DNA from: CAYQOX01 sp964419335
Lineage (GTDB): Bacteria > Hinthialibacterota > Hinthialibacteria > Hinthialibacterales > Hinthialibacteraceae
NCBI GenBank assembly: GCA_964419335.1
Contig: CAYQOX010000016.1
Coordinates: 17,639-81,638 of the forward strand
DNA length: 64,000 bases
Direction: 5' to 3'
Each line of letters opens with the position of its first letter. The first letter of the stretch is position 1. Below, piece by piece: positions 16,756 to 24,638 of this stretch. The notes beneath the pieces are model-generated. The model did no database searches and was not told where the DNA came from. It was given only the letters and a program-made list of their open reading frames with translations. The translations under genes and the position numbers were made by a program.

Positions 16756-19173
16756 TTATTCAAGTCCATATAGAATCTCAAATACTTTTTCATTCAATGT
16801 ATTTGCCTGCATTAATAGCGCCGCCCGTGTTTCCAAATAGATCGAATTCATTAGCATGTCCGTCGTTTCTTGGGCGATATCTACATTTGTGATTTGATTG
16901 TAAGAATCTTCGATAATAAACGAAGTGAAATCTAAATGTTGCGTCGTTTCTTGCAAACGGTTTGTAAAAGAGGTTAACCGCCCCTCGACAAGGGAAATTT
17001 CTTCAATCGCTTGATCCACAATCTCTAAGGCTTTATTTGCTCCACTTAATGTTGTTACGTTAATATCTTCGAGGGTATTTTCTTCATCCAATCCGAGATT
17101 GTGGGTACGAAGGTCTGGGATAAAAAGCGGCTTGGTGCTTCTCGGACCTTCACCCACTTGAAAATTCAATTCACGGGTGGCCGAGGAGAGTACAAATTTT
17201 TCCGAACCTTGACGGATGGTTGACGTTATATCTAACACATTATCAAAATCTAATTGAATTTGTTGATAACTGGCGCTATCTCTTTGAGATCCAGAGGTGA
17301 AGATGACATTCTTTTGTCCATTACGGAACTGAACCGCAGGTCCATCATTTAAAGAACCCTCATAGAGTTCTTCTGTAACAACCAATCGGTCATTTCCTTC
17401 CGTCAAATTATTACTTACGCGGAAAGTTAGCTCAGGAGTCGGAATCCCTTCTTCAACCACATTTCCACCCTGTAGAGTGATTACCTCCCCAGCAGAAGCG
17501 GTCACTTGGGGACCATTTTCGACAGAGAACGAAGCCTGTTCAGGATTCCCCGCGGTAATAACTTCGGAATCAAAGGTTTGGGAATTTTCGAAAACAATGC
17601 TTATATCGTCCCCTGAACCTTCTGTGCGTATATTCGTAATATAGAAGGATAAATTGGTAGAAGAAGTATTCGCTATATCGTCTTGCAGCGATAGGGTCCC
17701 ATCCGGGTTAAGCGAAGCCGTGGATTGGTTGAAACCGAAGGCTGGGTTGGCTCGATTACGATTATTTAATCCATTGATCAAATCACCAAAATTGGAGACC
17801 CGCCCTTCGCGATAATCTTCACTTCCAGCGGAATTATTTACAGTGAAAGCCGTTTTAAAAGTGCTCCCATCCACTTCCATTCCATTGAATGTAATCACAT
17901 CCCCTTCCGCGAGGGAAACCCCGTCTACAAACGTGTTTTTAAGTCGAGTATTTAGGGAGACCGGATTGGTGAGACTCACGTTTTTGAAAAAACCCACTTC
18001 TGTTTGAATTTCACGGTTCGCCGGGGAAAGAAGATCGTTGACTTGAATTTCATATTCTCCACTCGAAAAAGTAGATCCGGTTATTGCAGAAATGCTATTC
18101 CCAATTTTCCCTCCCAGGCTTGTACTGGAAATCATCTCATTCTCTACATGTTGGGTACGAAGCACGCCAAAAGAACTCTGTTTTGTATCCCCCGCATCTT
18201 TTACAGTGAAATTGAGATTGAACTGCGAGATTGCTCCTTCTTCACTGTTGTAGAACTCTACCCGTCCCGATGAATTATTGTATCGTACATTGGTTTCTTG
18301 CTTGTCACTTCCATCGATTCCGATTGAATTTTCTGCATTATCGATCTTGCCTTGAATTTTGGTAATCAGGTCATTAATGGTGGTTGAAGACGCGATGCTG
18401 AGTGAACCTCCAAAGTTGGTTTTCCCATTCGCCAACGTACCGCTAAAAACTATAGAGCCTTGATTTTGCAATGAAACCCGGTTGAAGGATAAACCATGCA
18501 AAGTATCCGAGGCCTCGGCGGGGTCGCTTCCCAAAGCCAGTTGACCAAAAGAGACCGCGATATCGGTTCCCATCCGAATTCCCGTGTTGATCGTTTTATC
18601 ACCACCCGTTTTGATGATTTCCCGGCCTTCTTGAATTTTGGTAATATTAAGAAAAGCCGGCCCTTGGCTAAGAACGGAAGAATCAGGGCCGAACGATATT
18701 TTCCCACCAAATGGCTTGGTGCCTGGACGCAATTGGGATTTGGATGAGTAGGTTCCATCAAGGAGCCTTGTATTTTGATACTTGGTTTCAGAGGCAATCG
18801 TATTGATTTCCTCCAGTTTTTCTTGAATCTGACGCTGGTAAGAATTATGTTCGTTGCTATTGTTCGTATTTTGGGCTGCGACAACGTTAGAACGAATATC
18901 TTGAAGCAGACTCGTTATTTTGTTGACCCCCTCAGAAGCCACCGTTGCAATGTTTATGCCTCGCTGGGCATTGACAGAGGCTTGATCTAATCCTCGGAAT
19001 TGAGAGGCAAGCCGGTTGCTGATAATCAGACCTCCGGGATCATCTTTGGCTCCACGAATGCGAAGTCCCGTACCCAATCGCTCCAAATTGCTTTTCAGCA
19101 TATTTTGGGAACGTTCCAACGATTGGATAATCCGGTTGCTGGAGAGGTTCACTACGGAGCCTTGAATAACCAT
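16756..19173 (-). CDS. Large flagellin with long central insertion
   Basis: The ATG at 19173 (MVIQGSVVN) has GGGAG 7 bases upstream. The 805-residue protein has flagellin ends: LERLGTGLRIRGAKDDPGGL and QRGINIATVASEGVNKI at the N-terminus, and DVAQETTD-like NVDIAQETTDMLMNSIYLE with a helical C-terminus. About 500 residues between them are Ser/Thr/Asn/Gly-rich beta-type sequence, including two or three recurring segments with the pattern FNG-ME-DG and LQDDI. Such large inserts form the exposed outer face of the filament. The product is a likely target for glycosylation by transferases elsewhere in the window. Confidence 0.93.
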   Translation of the reverse strand: MVIQGSVVNLSSNRIIQSLERSQNMLKSNLERLGTGLRIRGAKDDPGGLIISNRLASQFRGLDQASVNAQRGINIATVASEGVNKITSLLQDIRSNVVAAQNTNNSNEHNSYQRQIQEKLEEINTIASETKYQNTRLLDGTYSSKSQLRPGTKPFGGKISFGPDSSVLSQGPAFLNITKIQEGREIIKTGGDKTINTGIRMGTDIAVSFGQLALGSDPAEASDTLHGLSFNRVSLQNQGSIVFSGTLANGKTNFGGSLSIASSTTINDLITKIQGKIDNAENSIGIDGSDKQETNVRYNNSSGRVEFYNSEEGAISQFNLNFTVKDAGDTKQSSFGVLRTQHVENEMISSTSLGGKIGNSISAITGSTFSSGEYEIQVNDLLSPANREIQTEVGFFKNVSLTNPVSLNTRLKNTFVDGVSLAEGDVITFNGMEVDGSTFKTAFTVNNSAGSEDYREGRVSNFGDLINGLNNRNRANPAFGFNQSTASLNPDGTLSLQDDIANTSSTNLSFYITNIRTEGSGDDISIVFENSQTFDSEVITAGNPEQASFSVENGPQVTASAGEVITLQGGNVVEEGIPTPELTFRVSNNLTEGNDRLVVTEELYEGSLNDGPAVQFRNGQKNVIFTSGSQRDSASYQQIQLDFDNVLDITSTIRQGSEKFVLSSATRELNFQVGEGPRSTKPLFIPDLRTHNLGLDEENTLEDINVTTLSGANKALEIVDQAIEEISLVEGRLTSFTNRLQETTQHLDFTSFIIEDSYNQITNVDIAQETTDMLMNSIYLETRAALLMQANTLNEKVFEILYGLE

Positions 19174-19235
19174 ATTGTTCTCCCGTAAATCTTTACACAA
19201 GCAATGAATAAAACTCGATTTTTGTGACTTTTGGC

Positions 19236-19262
19236 TAAAGTTTTACGGGTTTTTGCCTATAA
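19236..19262 (+). promoter_or_regulatory. FliA (sigma-28) type promoter reading into the gene-free region
   Basis: TAAAGTTT (19236-19243), exactly 11 bases, then GCCTATAA (19255-19262). The FliA consensus is TAAAGTTT-N11-GCCGATAA, so 15 of 16 positions match with the right spacing. It points away from the flagellin genes. Transcription should start near 19269. The nearest downstream elements are the hairpins listed next, not a coding gene. Confidence 0.75.
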
Positions 19263-19268
19263 CTGAGA

Positions 19269-19433
19269 ACGAGGTTATTTATCAACAAAGCAATGCTGCT
19301 TATGTTGATGTGAATCGGTTGAAAATAATTTGGCGTAGCACCCGCTCTCTTGGTTCTGCGGTGTGCTGCGGCGGTCGATTAAGCCATAACTCACTTCTCT
19401 TGGCCGGGATGCGAAGTTATGGCTTAATTTTTT
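19269..19433 (+). ncRNA. Candidate FliA-dependent small RNA, copy A
   Basis: Approximate transcript from the FliA-type promoter to a terminator. Hairpin 1 pairs 19334-19345 with 19358-19370 (about 12 bp with one bulged T, loop TCTCTTGGTTCT). Hairpin 2 pairs ATTAAGCCATAACT (19378-19391) with AGTTATGGCTTAAT (19415-19428), 14 bp, and is followed by TTTTTT, giving an intrinsic terminator with a 23-base loop containing GGCCGGGATGCG. No convincing coding frame is present. Copy B, 412 bases downstream, shares the loop and the stem with paired changes. The 5' end is inferred from the promoter. Confidence 0.6.
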
Positions 19434-19515
19434 ATCCGAATGATGCCCTTCAACCTTTTTCTTAGAAGTTTAGGCAAAAACACATATATTTCAAACGCTT
19501 GCGCGATTTTCTTTC

Positions 19516-19671
19516 TTTGCGTCCCCATGGTCTGAATCGTTGGGCCTCGGAATCCATCCGATTCTCAATGCCTATTACGCTGGTTGAACTCCCTACGGAA
19601 ACGGTATTTCCGCAGCGGTCAGGAGTGAGTTCACACTTCAGCGTCAATAGACGCCTACCAGGGAACGCAAA
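19516..19671. ncRNA. Multibranched structured element of unknown type
   Basis: A long-range stem closes a 156-base element: TTTGCGT, CCC and TGGT (19516-19531) pair with ACCA, GGG and ACGCAAA (19657-19671), leaving one mismatch and one bulge. Inside are three hairpins: GAATCG/CGATTC (19534-19539 with 19559-19564), TGAACTC/GAGTTCA (19585-19591 with 19627-19633) enclosing CGGAAA/TTTCCG (19596-19612), and GCGTC-AATA-GACGC (19641-19654). No coding sense was found. I could not match it to a known riboswitch, 6S RNA, RNase P or tmRNA. The strand is undecided because stems fold on either one. Confidence 0.45.
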
Positions 19672-19718
19672 CTCATTGTAAATAGTGGTAGCCTAGGCGG
19701 ATAGGGTGGGATAAAGTT

Positions 19719-19747
19719 TTGACTTGAATGGAAGCTATCAGCATAAC
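19719..19747 (+). promoter_or_regulatory. Sigma-70-like promoter for copy B
   Basis: TTGACT (19719-19724), 17 bases, CATAAC (19742-19747). It overlaps a TAAAGTTT box at 19712-19719 whose GC-rich partner is 14 bases away, too far for FliA. Transcription would start near 19755, just before the copy B hairpin. Confidence 0.4.
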
Positions 19748-19754
19748 ACCCTTC

Positions 19755-19845
19755 CACTCTCTTCTTGGCTGCCACGGTCGATTAAAGTCGCACTTCACTT
19801 CAAACGAATCCTTGGCCGGGATGCGAAGTTACGGCTTTAATTTTA
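19755..19845 (+). ncRNA. Candidate small RNA, copy B
   Basis: This stretch shares with copy A the blocks CTCTCTT, GGTCGATTAA, GGCCGGGATGCGAAGTTA and GGCTTTAATTTT in the same order. Its terminal hairpin pairs 19781-19796 with 19825-19841, with G-U and other pair-preserving changes relative to copy A, then a short T-run. Paired changes in the stem argue that the RNA fold is kept by selection. The upper part corresponding to hairpin 1 of copy A does not fold clearly. The 5' end is inferred. Confidence 0.5.
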
Positions 19846-19871
19846 TGAACTTCTCAGCGTTTTCGTAATTA

Positions 19872-19899
19872 CTATCGGCAAGGCTTAAGGAAAACTTTA
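19872..19899 (-). promoter_or_regulatory. FliA (sigma-28) type promoter directed at the flagellin genes
   Basis: On the minus strand: TAAAGTTT (19899-19892), 12 bases, GCCGATAG (19879-19872). This matches the FliA consensus at 15 of 16 bases with one extra spacer base. It lies about 700 bases from the large flagellin start, so it would give a long leader running antisense through both small-RNA copies and the multibranched element. Confidence 0.55.
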
Positions 19900-19955
19900 G
19901 CTTAATTTTCAAAAAATAGAATTTTTTTTCCATGATTTACTAAGACTCTTAGAAT

Positions 19956-20000
19956 CAATAGGTTATACTATTAAAAAGGAATCCTTTTTCTAACCTATTG
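19956..20000. other. Long perfect inverted repeat upstream of the importer operon
   Basis: CAATAGGTTA (19956-19965) pairs with TAACCTATTG (19991-20000), enclosing AAAAAGG-AAT-CCTTTTT (19973-19989). Both arms are perfect. It lies about 170 bases upstream of the importer binding-protein gene. It may be an operator or a hairpin in an AT-rich leader, and there is no clean T-run for a terminator. Confidence 0.4.
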
Positions 20001-20171
20001 CTCATCAATTTCATAAAAACATTAAAAAGACAAACAAAACATGCATTTGGTTTGGTTGTTCTCTTGATTTTTACCTCTATTATTCTACAAAAAGAGGTCA
20101 TAACACTTGTTTATTTCTTCTAATTGTTTCGATAGATAGAATGGTGTTATTTGTTGTTCCGGAGTTTAAAC

Positions 20172-21068
20172 ATGAATAAATATTATTTGCTTGGACTTAC
20201 TTTCCTCGGAGTGGTAATTTCTTTGCTTTTGTGGTCGTTGGATCATCAGCGGCATAAAAGTGATTTAGATTCTGAAACAGAATCCAAGAAAGAAAGAATT
20301 ATTTGCGTGGCCCCCTCGATCGCTGAAGTGGTTTTTGCTTTAGGGCAGGGCGACCGGGTGATTGCGGTAAGTCAATTTACCCATTTTCCACCTGAAGCGG
20401 CTGAAAAAGAAAAAATTGGTGGGGTTGTTAATCCTAATTTTGAACAAATTCTGTTATTGCGTCCCGATTTTATCATCCTTCTGGGCGAGATGGATCAATT
20501 CACTGCATTCTGTGAGCAAAAAAATATTGCTTATATGAATGTAACCATGATGGATCTTGAGACGGTGTTAGACGACATTCAGCGAATTGGCAATGCCCTT
20601 GATTGTACAGAAGAAGCCAAAACTTTGGTACAAAACATTCGCAAGGATTTAGCCAACATCCAGGAAAAAGCGGCCGAAAAAGAATCTCCCCGTGTGTTTG
20701 TTTGCATGGGAAGAAAAGCCGGTTCGCTGAATGGATTGTTCAGCATCAGCAGGGAATCTTTTCTCCATGATTTAATAGAGATCGCCGGTGGTACCAATAT
20801 CTTCGCCGATATATCGGGGGCTTATCCCCAAGTATCGAAAGAAGCACTTCTCAAACGGGCTCCAGAAGTGATTCTAGAAATGAATGTCGGCGATAACTCT
20901 GTAACCGATTCAGGAAAATCTCTAATCAAAGATTGGGAATCATTACCTGAATTGCCAGCGGTGGCTTCTGAGAGGGTTTATCTTCTCACCCAAGAATATA
21001 TTATGATTCCTGGACCGCGTATGCCCCAAATAGCGGAAATTTTTTATGAGTGTTTTTATGAAGAATAA
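20172..21068 (+). CDS. Substrate-binding protein of a BtuF/FecB-type ABC importer
   Basis: The ATG at 20172 has GGAG 8 bases upstream; a TTG at 20151 is a worse choice. The 298-residue protein starts with an uncleaved or signal-type hydrophobic segment (about residues 4-22) without a lipobox Cys. It then shows the class III binding-protein pattern: RIICVAPSIAEVVFALGQGDRVIAVSQF, FEQILLLRPDFIILLGE, and a C-terminal LPAVASERVYLL. It probably binds cobalamin, haem or an iron chelate outside the inner membrane. Its end overlaps the ATPase gene by 23 bases. Confidence 0.88.
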   Translation: MNKYYLLGLTFLGVVISLLLWSLDHQRHKSDLDSETESKKERIICVAPSIAEVVFALGQGDRVIAVSQFTHFPPEAAEKEKIGGVVNPNFEQILLLRPDFIILLGEMDQFTAFCEQKNIAYMNVTMMDLETVLDDIQRIGNALDCTEEAKTLVQNIRKDLANIQEKAAEKESPRVFVCMGRKAGSLNGLFSISRESFLHDLIEIAGGTNIFADISGAYPQVSKEALLKRAPEVILEMNVGDNSVTDSGKSLIKDWESLPELPAVASERVYLLTQEYIMIPGPRMPQIAEIFYECFYEE

Positions 21069-21858
21069 CCTTCACCTTGAAATCCATAATATTGATTTTT
21101 CCTATGCTGAATCACATTGGCGTCTATCGGTTGATTTTTTTTCCCTCAAACAAGGTGAAATCACAACCATTATTGGTGCTAACGGTTCAGGGAAAAGCAC
21201 TTTTTTAAAAATTGCCGCTGGTCTTATGCCGCCAGAGGCAGGGGAGGTATACCTGGGTAATGAATCCCTCTACTTGATGGAACGAAAACACATCGCCCGT
21301 TTTGTAGGATATTTACCCCAGAATGTGATGTATCAATTTGATTTAAGAGTCGTCGATGTTGTCTCCAAAGGACGTTATCCCCATCAAAGTGCAACGGGTT
21401 TTTTGAGGGAGAGAGATATACAAAAAGTGGAAGATTGCATGAAACAAACCGAGACCCTCGCGTTTCGAAAACGTCCCTTGTCGCGCCTCTCCGGAGGCGA
21501 AAGGCAGTTGGTGTTTTTAGCTTCCGTCTTAGCCCAAGAACCCTTGTTTCTTCTTTTAGATGAACCGACAACCGCTTTAGATTTACACCATCAAGTTTTA
21601 TTGTTTAATCTATTGCGTGAACTGGTGCAGGAAGGAATGGGGGTATTGGTCGTGACCCATGACATCAACCTGGCCTCACAATTTTCCGATCGCATGTGTC
21701 TCTTTCAACAGGGACAGTTAACACACACCGGCACCCCAGAAGATTTATTAACCCCTCATCTACTCCAACAAATTTATGGTGATTGTGTATCGCTTATCGC
21801 TCATCCACAAACGGGGCGTCCCATGCTTTTCCCCAATGTGAAAGGAGTTGGTTCGTGA
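21046..21858 (+). CDS. ABC importer ATPase, FecE/BtuD type
   Basis: The 270-residue nucleotide-binding protein has Walker A GANGSGKST, signature LSGGER, Walker B LLLLDEPT and the switch His in VVTHD. PQNVMYQFDLRVVDVVSKGRYPH is the Q-loop region typical of iron or cobalamin importers. It energises the FecCD-type permease from the cytosolic face. An alternative start lies four codons downstream at 21058. Tight overlap on both sides indicates one operon with the binding protein and permease. Confidence 0.92.
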   Translation: MSVFMKNNLHLEIHNIDFSYAESHWRLSVDFFSLKQGEITTIIGANGSGKSTFLKIAAGLMPPEAGEVYLGNESLYLMERKHIARFVGYLPQNVMYQFDLRVVDVVSKGRYPHQSATGFLRERDIQKVEDCMKQTETLAFRKRPLSRLSGGERQLVFLASVLAQEPLFLLLDEPTTALDLHHQVLLFNLLRELVQEGMGVLVVTHDINLASQFSDRMCLFQQGQLTHTGTPEDLLTPHLLQQIYGDCVSLIAHPQTGRPMLFPNVKGVGS

Positions 21859-22865
21859 GAACCACCCTTGATGGTAAAGCCTACGCGCGCGTGTTATTGA
21901 CGTATGGGAGCGTTTTTGTCATAGCCCTTCTTATCGCGCCTTTTATTGGAGGAACCAAAATTCCTTTTCGCGATATCTTATTTATGGGGCAAAGCGATCT
22001 GTCTTCGGTTCATGTAGAAATATTTTGGTATCAGCGAGTACCCCGAGTAATATTGGCAGCGTGTGTCGGAGGCTCTTTAGCCCTAGTCGGTGCCTGCTTC
22101 CAAGTCATTCTCCATAACCCGCTGGCAGAACCTTATACCCTAGGGGTGACAGGAGGCGCTTCGGTAGGGGCGGTCTCTGCGATTCTAATTCCAGGATTGC
22201 TCATCTCATGGGGTCCTTTTTCAACGGTTCAGTTGTTTTCTTTACTAGGGGCAATGCTTGCTTTGTTCTTTCTCTATTTTGTCTCGAAGCAATTGGATGG
22301 ATTTGCAATTCATACTCTCTTACTGGCAGGGATCACTATTTCGATCGTTTCCGCCGGCTTGATCCTTGGTTTTCGCTACGTCGCAAGTCCCAATTACCTC
22401 ATGCAGATGGACCGCTGGTTGATGGGGGGATTGGATGTCGTAGGATATCGAGAGTTGTCGGCTTTGTTTCCTCTACTTCTACCAGGGCTAGGATTGCTTT
22501 TCTCTTGTATGGTGGAAGTCAATCATCTTTCTCTAGGAGAAGAATTAGCCGCCGGTCATGGGGTGGATGTGGCCTCGGTCCAACGGCGAATCTTTTTCGG
22601 AGGAGGATTAACCACGGCGGCGGTGGTCTCTTTGTCAGGTCCTATTGGCTTTGTAGGTTTGATTATTCCTCACGCAGTACGGGGACTGAGCGGCTATGAT
22701 CAGCGTATCGTGCTGCCAGGAAGTTTTTTGCTCGGCGGAGCATTTCTGGTAGCCTGTGATACCATCGCTCGTACGATTTTAAGCCCCCGTGAATTGCCGG
22801 TGGGGATTATAACAGCCCTTATAGGAGGGCCGGTTTTTATACGGATTTTATTAAAAAGACGCTGA
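21855..22865 (+). CDS. ABC importer permease, FecCD/BtuC type
   Basis: The GTG at 21855 is chosen: AAGGAG lies 7 bases upstream and the start overlaps the ATPase stop as GTGA. The 336-residue membrane protein has about nine to ten helices and FecCD markers: RVPRVILAACVGGSLALVGACFQ, NPLAEPYTLGVTGGASVGAV and a C-terminal GPIGFVGLIIPHAVRGLSG with DTIARTILSPRELPVGIITALIGGP. Two copies would form the channel. The substrate may be vitamin B12 or a ferric chelate; no B12 riboswitch was seen upstream. Confidence 0.92.
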   Translation: MRTTLDGKAYARVLLTYGSVFVIALLIAPFIGGTKIPFRDILFMGQSDLSSVHVEIFWYQRVPRVILAACVGGSLALVGACFQVILHNPLAEPYTLGVTGGASVGAVSAILIPGLLISWGPFSTVQLFSLLGAMLALFFLYFVSKQLDGFAIHTLLLAGITISIVSAGLILGFRYVASPNYLMQMDRWLMGGLDVVGYRELSALFPLLLPGLGLLFSCMVEVNHLSLGEELAAGHGVDVASVQRRIFFGGGLTTAAVVSLSGPIGFVGLIIPHAVRGLSGYDQRIVLPGSFLLGGAFLVACDTIARTILSPRELPVGIITALIGGPVFIRILLKRR

Positions 22866-22867
22866 TT

Positions 22868-23521
22868 TTACGTAATTTGCATTGGTGGCATGATGTTGAG
22901 ATTTGTATTAATAAATCGTATACCGTAATAATTTCGTGCTTGGAGTGCATCAAACGATGGATTCTCTTGTTGATCAATCTCAACTCGGCAAAAGCGAAAT
23001 TCCCCATTCATACTCACAATGAATTTCAGCATTTCTCCACGAAGCATAGTTAGGAATGTCACATCCTGCTTCCGGCGTACAATCGGACCTTTTTCCTGCC
23101 ATCGAAGGTGAATGCTCCCTTCCTCTTCTTCAAGGCTGGCTTCACCCTGTTCGCCTTTCGGTTGAAAATGGATAGTGGATTGGACTTTGTTCAAGCCCCA
23201 TAAATCTTTACCTCCGCACAAAGCCGAAGGCGAATCAGCCCCCATGACATTCATATAAAAACCACGTGTCTTGCTTTTCTTAATTGAACCTAGAATATTA
23301 CCCCACTCATGCCAAGGTAGATTCTCATCATCGATAAGAGGAGTATGATATTGGCCAATATAATATCCAGACAATGTACGAAAAGGTATACGAGAAGCGA
23401 ACTTGCATCCCTCGGGGAGGCTTCCTGCTTTCTTACGTAATGTAAATACAATGAGTCCCTCCCCTGAATAAAACCATGGTGGGGGAGGATAAATGGCTGT
23501 AAGGTTTGTTTCATTCATCAT
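22868..23521 (-). CDS. Acetoacetate-decarboxylase-like protein
   Basis: The start is taken as the ATG at 23521; a GTG at 23542 is also possible. The 217-residue protein has PPPWFYSGEG near the N-terminus, a YHTPLIDD-LPWHEWGNI segment and NVMGADSPSALCGGKDLWGLNKV, similar to the G-R-E-L-W-G-x-P-K motif of the acetoacetate decarboxylase superfamily. Many members of this superfamily are not decarboxylases and have unknown substrates. Its start overlaps the rlmN stop (ATGATGAATGA), so translation is coupled, although the functions are not obviously related. Confidence 0.6.
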   Translation of the reverse strand: MMNETNLTAIYPPPPWFYSGEGLIVFTLRKKAGSLPEGCKFASRIPFRTLSGYYIGQYHTPLIDDENLPWHEWGNILGSIKKSKTRGFYMNVMGADSPSALCGGKDLWGLNKVQSTIHFQPKGEQGEASLEEEEGSIHLRWQEKGPIVRRKQDVTFLTMLRGEMLKFIVSMNGEFRFCRVEIDQQENPSFDALQARNYYGIRFINTNLNIMPPMQIT

Positions 23522-24638
23522 AACGTAATCGTAATTGTCCACATGCGGCGTCTATATTTCCTCCACGGCTATAGCGAACGGTAGCGTCTAATCCTTCGTG
23601 ATGCAACATTTTTTTGAAATGTTGCATCGCGTTGTGAGAAGGCGATTGAAAAGGGCTTTTCTCGACTGAATTATAAGGAATGAGGTTGACATGCGCAATA
23701 AGTCCTTCGGTCAGGTTTTTCATACGTCGGGCATCATTCTTATGATCATTTATCCCATGAAGCATTAGATATTCAAAGGTAATTCTACGGCTGTTTAAAC
23801 GCTGGTAATATCGTAAAGCATCTATTAGTTGGTCTAGTTGATAAACACGGGCTAAGGGTATCAGTTCCGCTCGGCGCTGATCGGTGGTCGCGTGCAAAGA
23901 AATAGCAAGTTTTACTTTCCATTCTTCTTGGGCAAGGCGATACATTTCGGGAACCAGGCCAACGGTAGAAATCGTGATCTTGCGGCTAGAGAAATTCAAT
24001 CCTTTTTTATGCGTGAGAAGATCGATACTCTTTTTAACCTGATCAAAATTATGCAAAGGTTCCCCTGAACCCATAAACACAACTCGAGTTACAGGATAGC
24101 CTTCATGAAGAAATCCCATTATTTGTCCCACGATTTCTCCTGCTTCTAGATTGCGCTTCAAACCAGATTGTCCAGAGGCACAAAAACGACACGCGTACAT
24201 ACATCCTACTTGAGTGGAGATGCAGACAGTGTATTCTTTCGCTTCCTCTTTCGCTTCAATTTTACCCGATTTAAAATGCGTCGTTAGTTTTTCAGAATAA
24301 TGAGGCATAACCACCGATTCAATCCGTTCCCCGTCCTCTAACTGAAAAAGGACTTTCACGGTAAGATCGGCAGGATCTTGTTGTTGCGAAACAATAGGAG
24401 GTAAGGTTAAACTAAAGGATTCATCCAACTCACGCCGCAACGCCTTGGAAAGATTGGTCATCGAATCGAAGGAATGTGCGTGCTTTTTATATACCCACTG
24501 AAAAATCTGATCGGCGGTAAATGTCGCATAACCTCGTTCTTTAAGCCAATGAACCAAATCTTCGTAATCCATCGTGTATAACGAAGGCTTGCTTGCGACA
24601 AAAATAGGTTGTTCTTCGAAGGCTGTTTCTTGTTTCAT
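23511..24638 (-). CDS. rlmN: 23S rRNA/tRNA adenine-C2 methyltransferase RlmN
   Basis: This 375-residue radical-SAM enzyme is full length. The [4Fe-4S] cluster motif is CMYACRFCASG, the SAM-binding GSGEPL replaces the more common GMGEPL, and the two extra catalytic Cys positions include ARE...GG-DAACGQL near the C-terminus. The N-terminal region matches the RlmN helical domain (TADQIFQWVYKKHAHSFDSMTNLSK). It adds a methyl to C2 of adenosine in 23S rRNA and some tRNAs. AGGA lies close before the ATG. The acetoacetate-decarboxylase-like gene overlaps its end. Confidence 0.95.
   Translation of the reverse strand: MKQETAFEEQPIFVASKPSLYTMDYEDLVHWLKERGYATFTADQIFQWVYKKHAHSFDSMTNLSKALRRELDESFSLTLPPIVSQQQDPADLTVKVLFQLEDGERIESVVMPHYSEKLTTHFKSGKIEAKEEAKEYTVCISTQVGCMYACRFCASGQSGLKRNLEAGEIVGQIMGFLHEGYPVTRVVFMGSGEPLHNFDQVKKSIDLLTHKKGLNFSSRKITISTVGLVPEMYRLAQEEWKVKLAISLHATTDQRRAELIPLARVYQLDQLIDALRYYQRLNSRRITFEYLMLHGINDHKNDARRMKNLTEGLIAHVNLIPYNSVEKSPFQSPSHNAMQHFKKMLHHEGLDATVRYSRGGNIDAACGQLRLRYDE

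Noticed and set aside
19515..19525. On the minus strand, GGGACGCAAAG, a string seen in c-di-GMP-I riboswitches.
   Set aside because: The rest of the riboswitch, such as the CCTCCGGCC-like segment and the tetraloop stem, is absent.
19900..20171. A cobalamin riboswitch upstream of the importer operon.
   Set aside because: No B12 box (GCCACTG) or related core was found, so regulation by B12 remains only a possibility.
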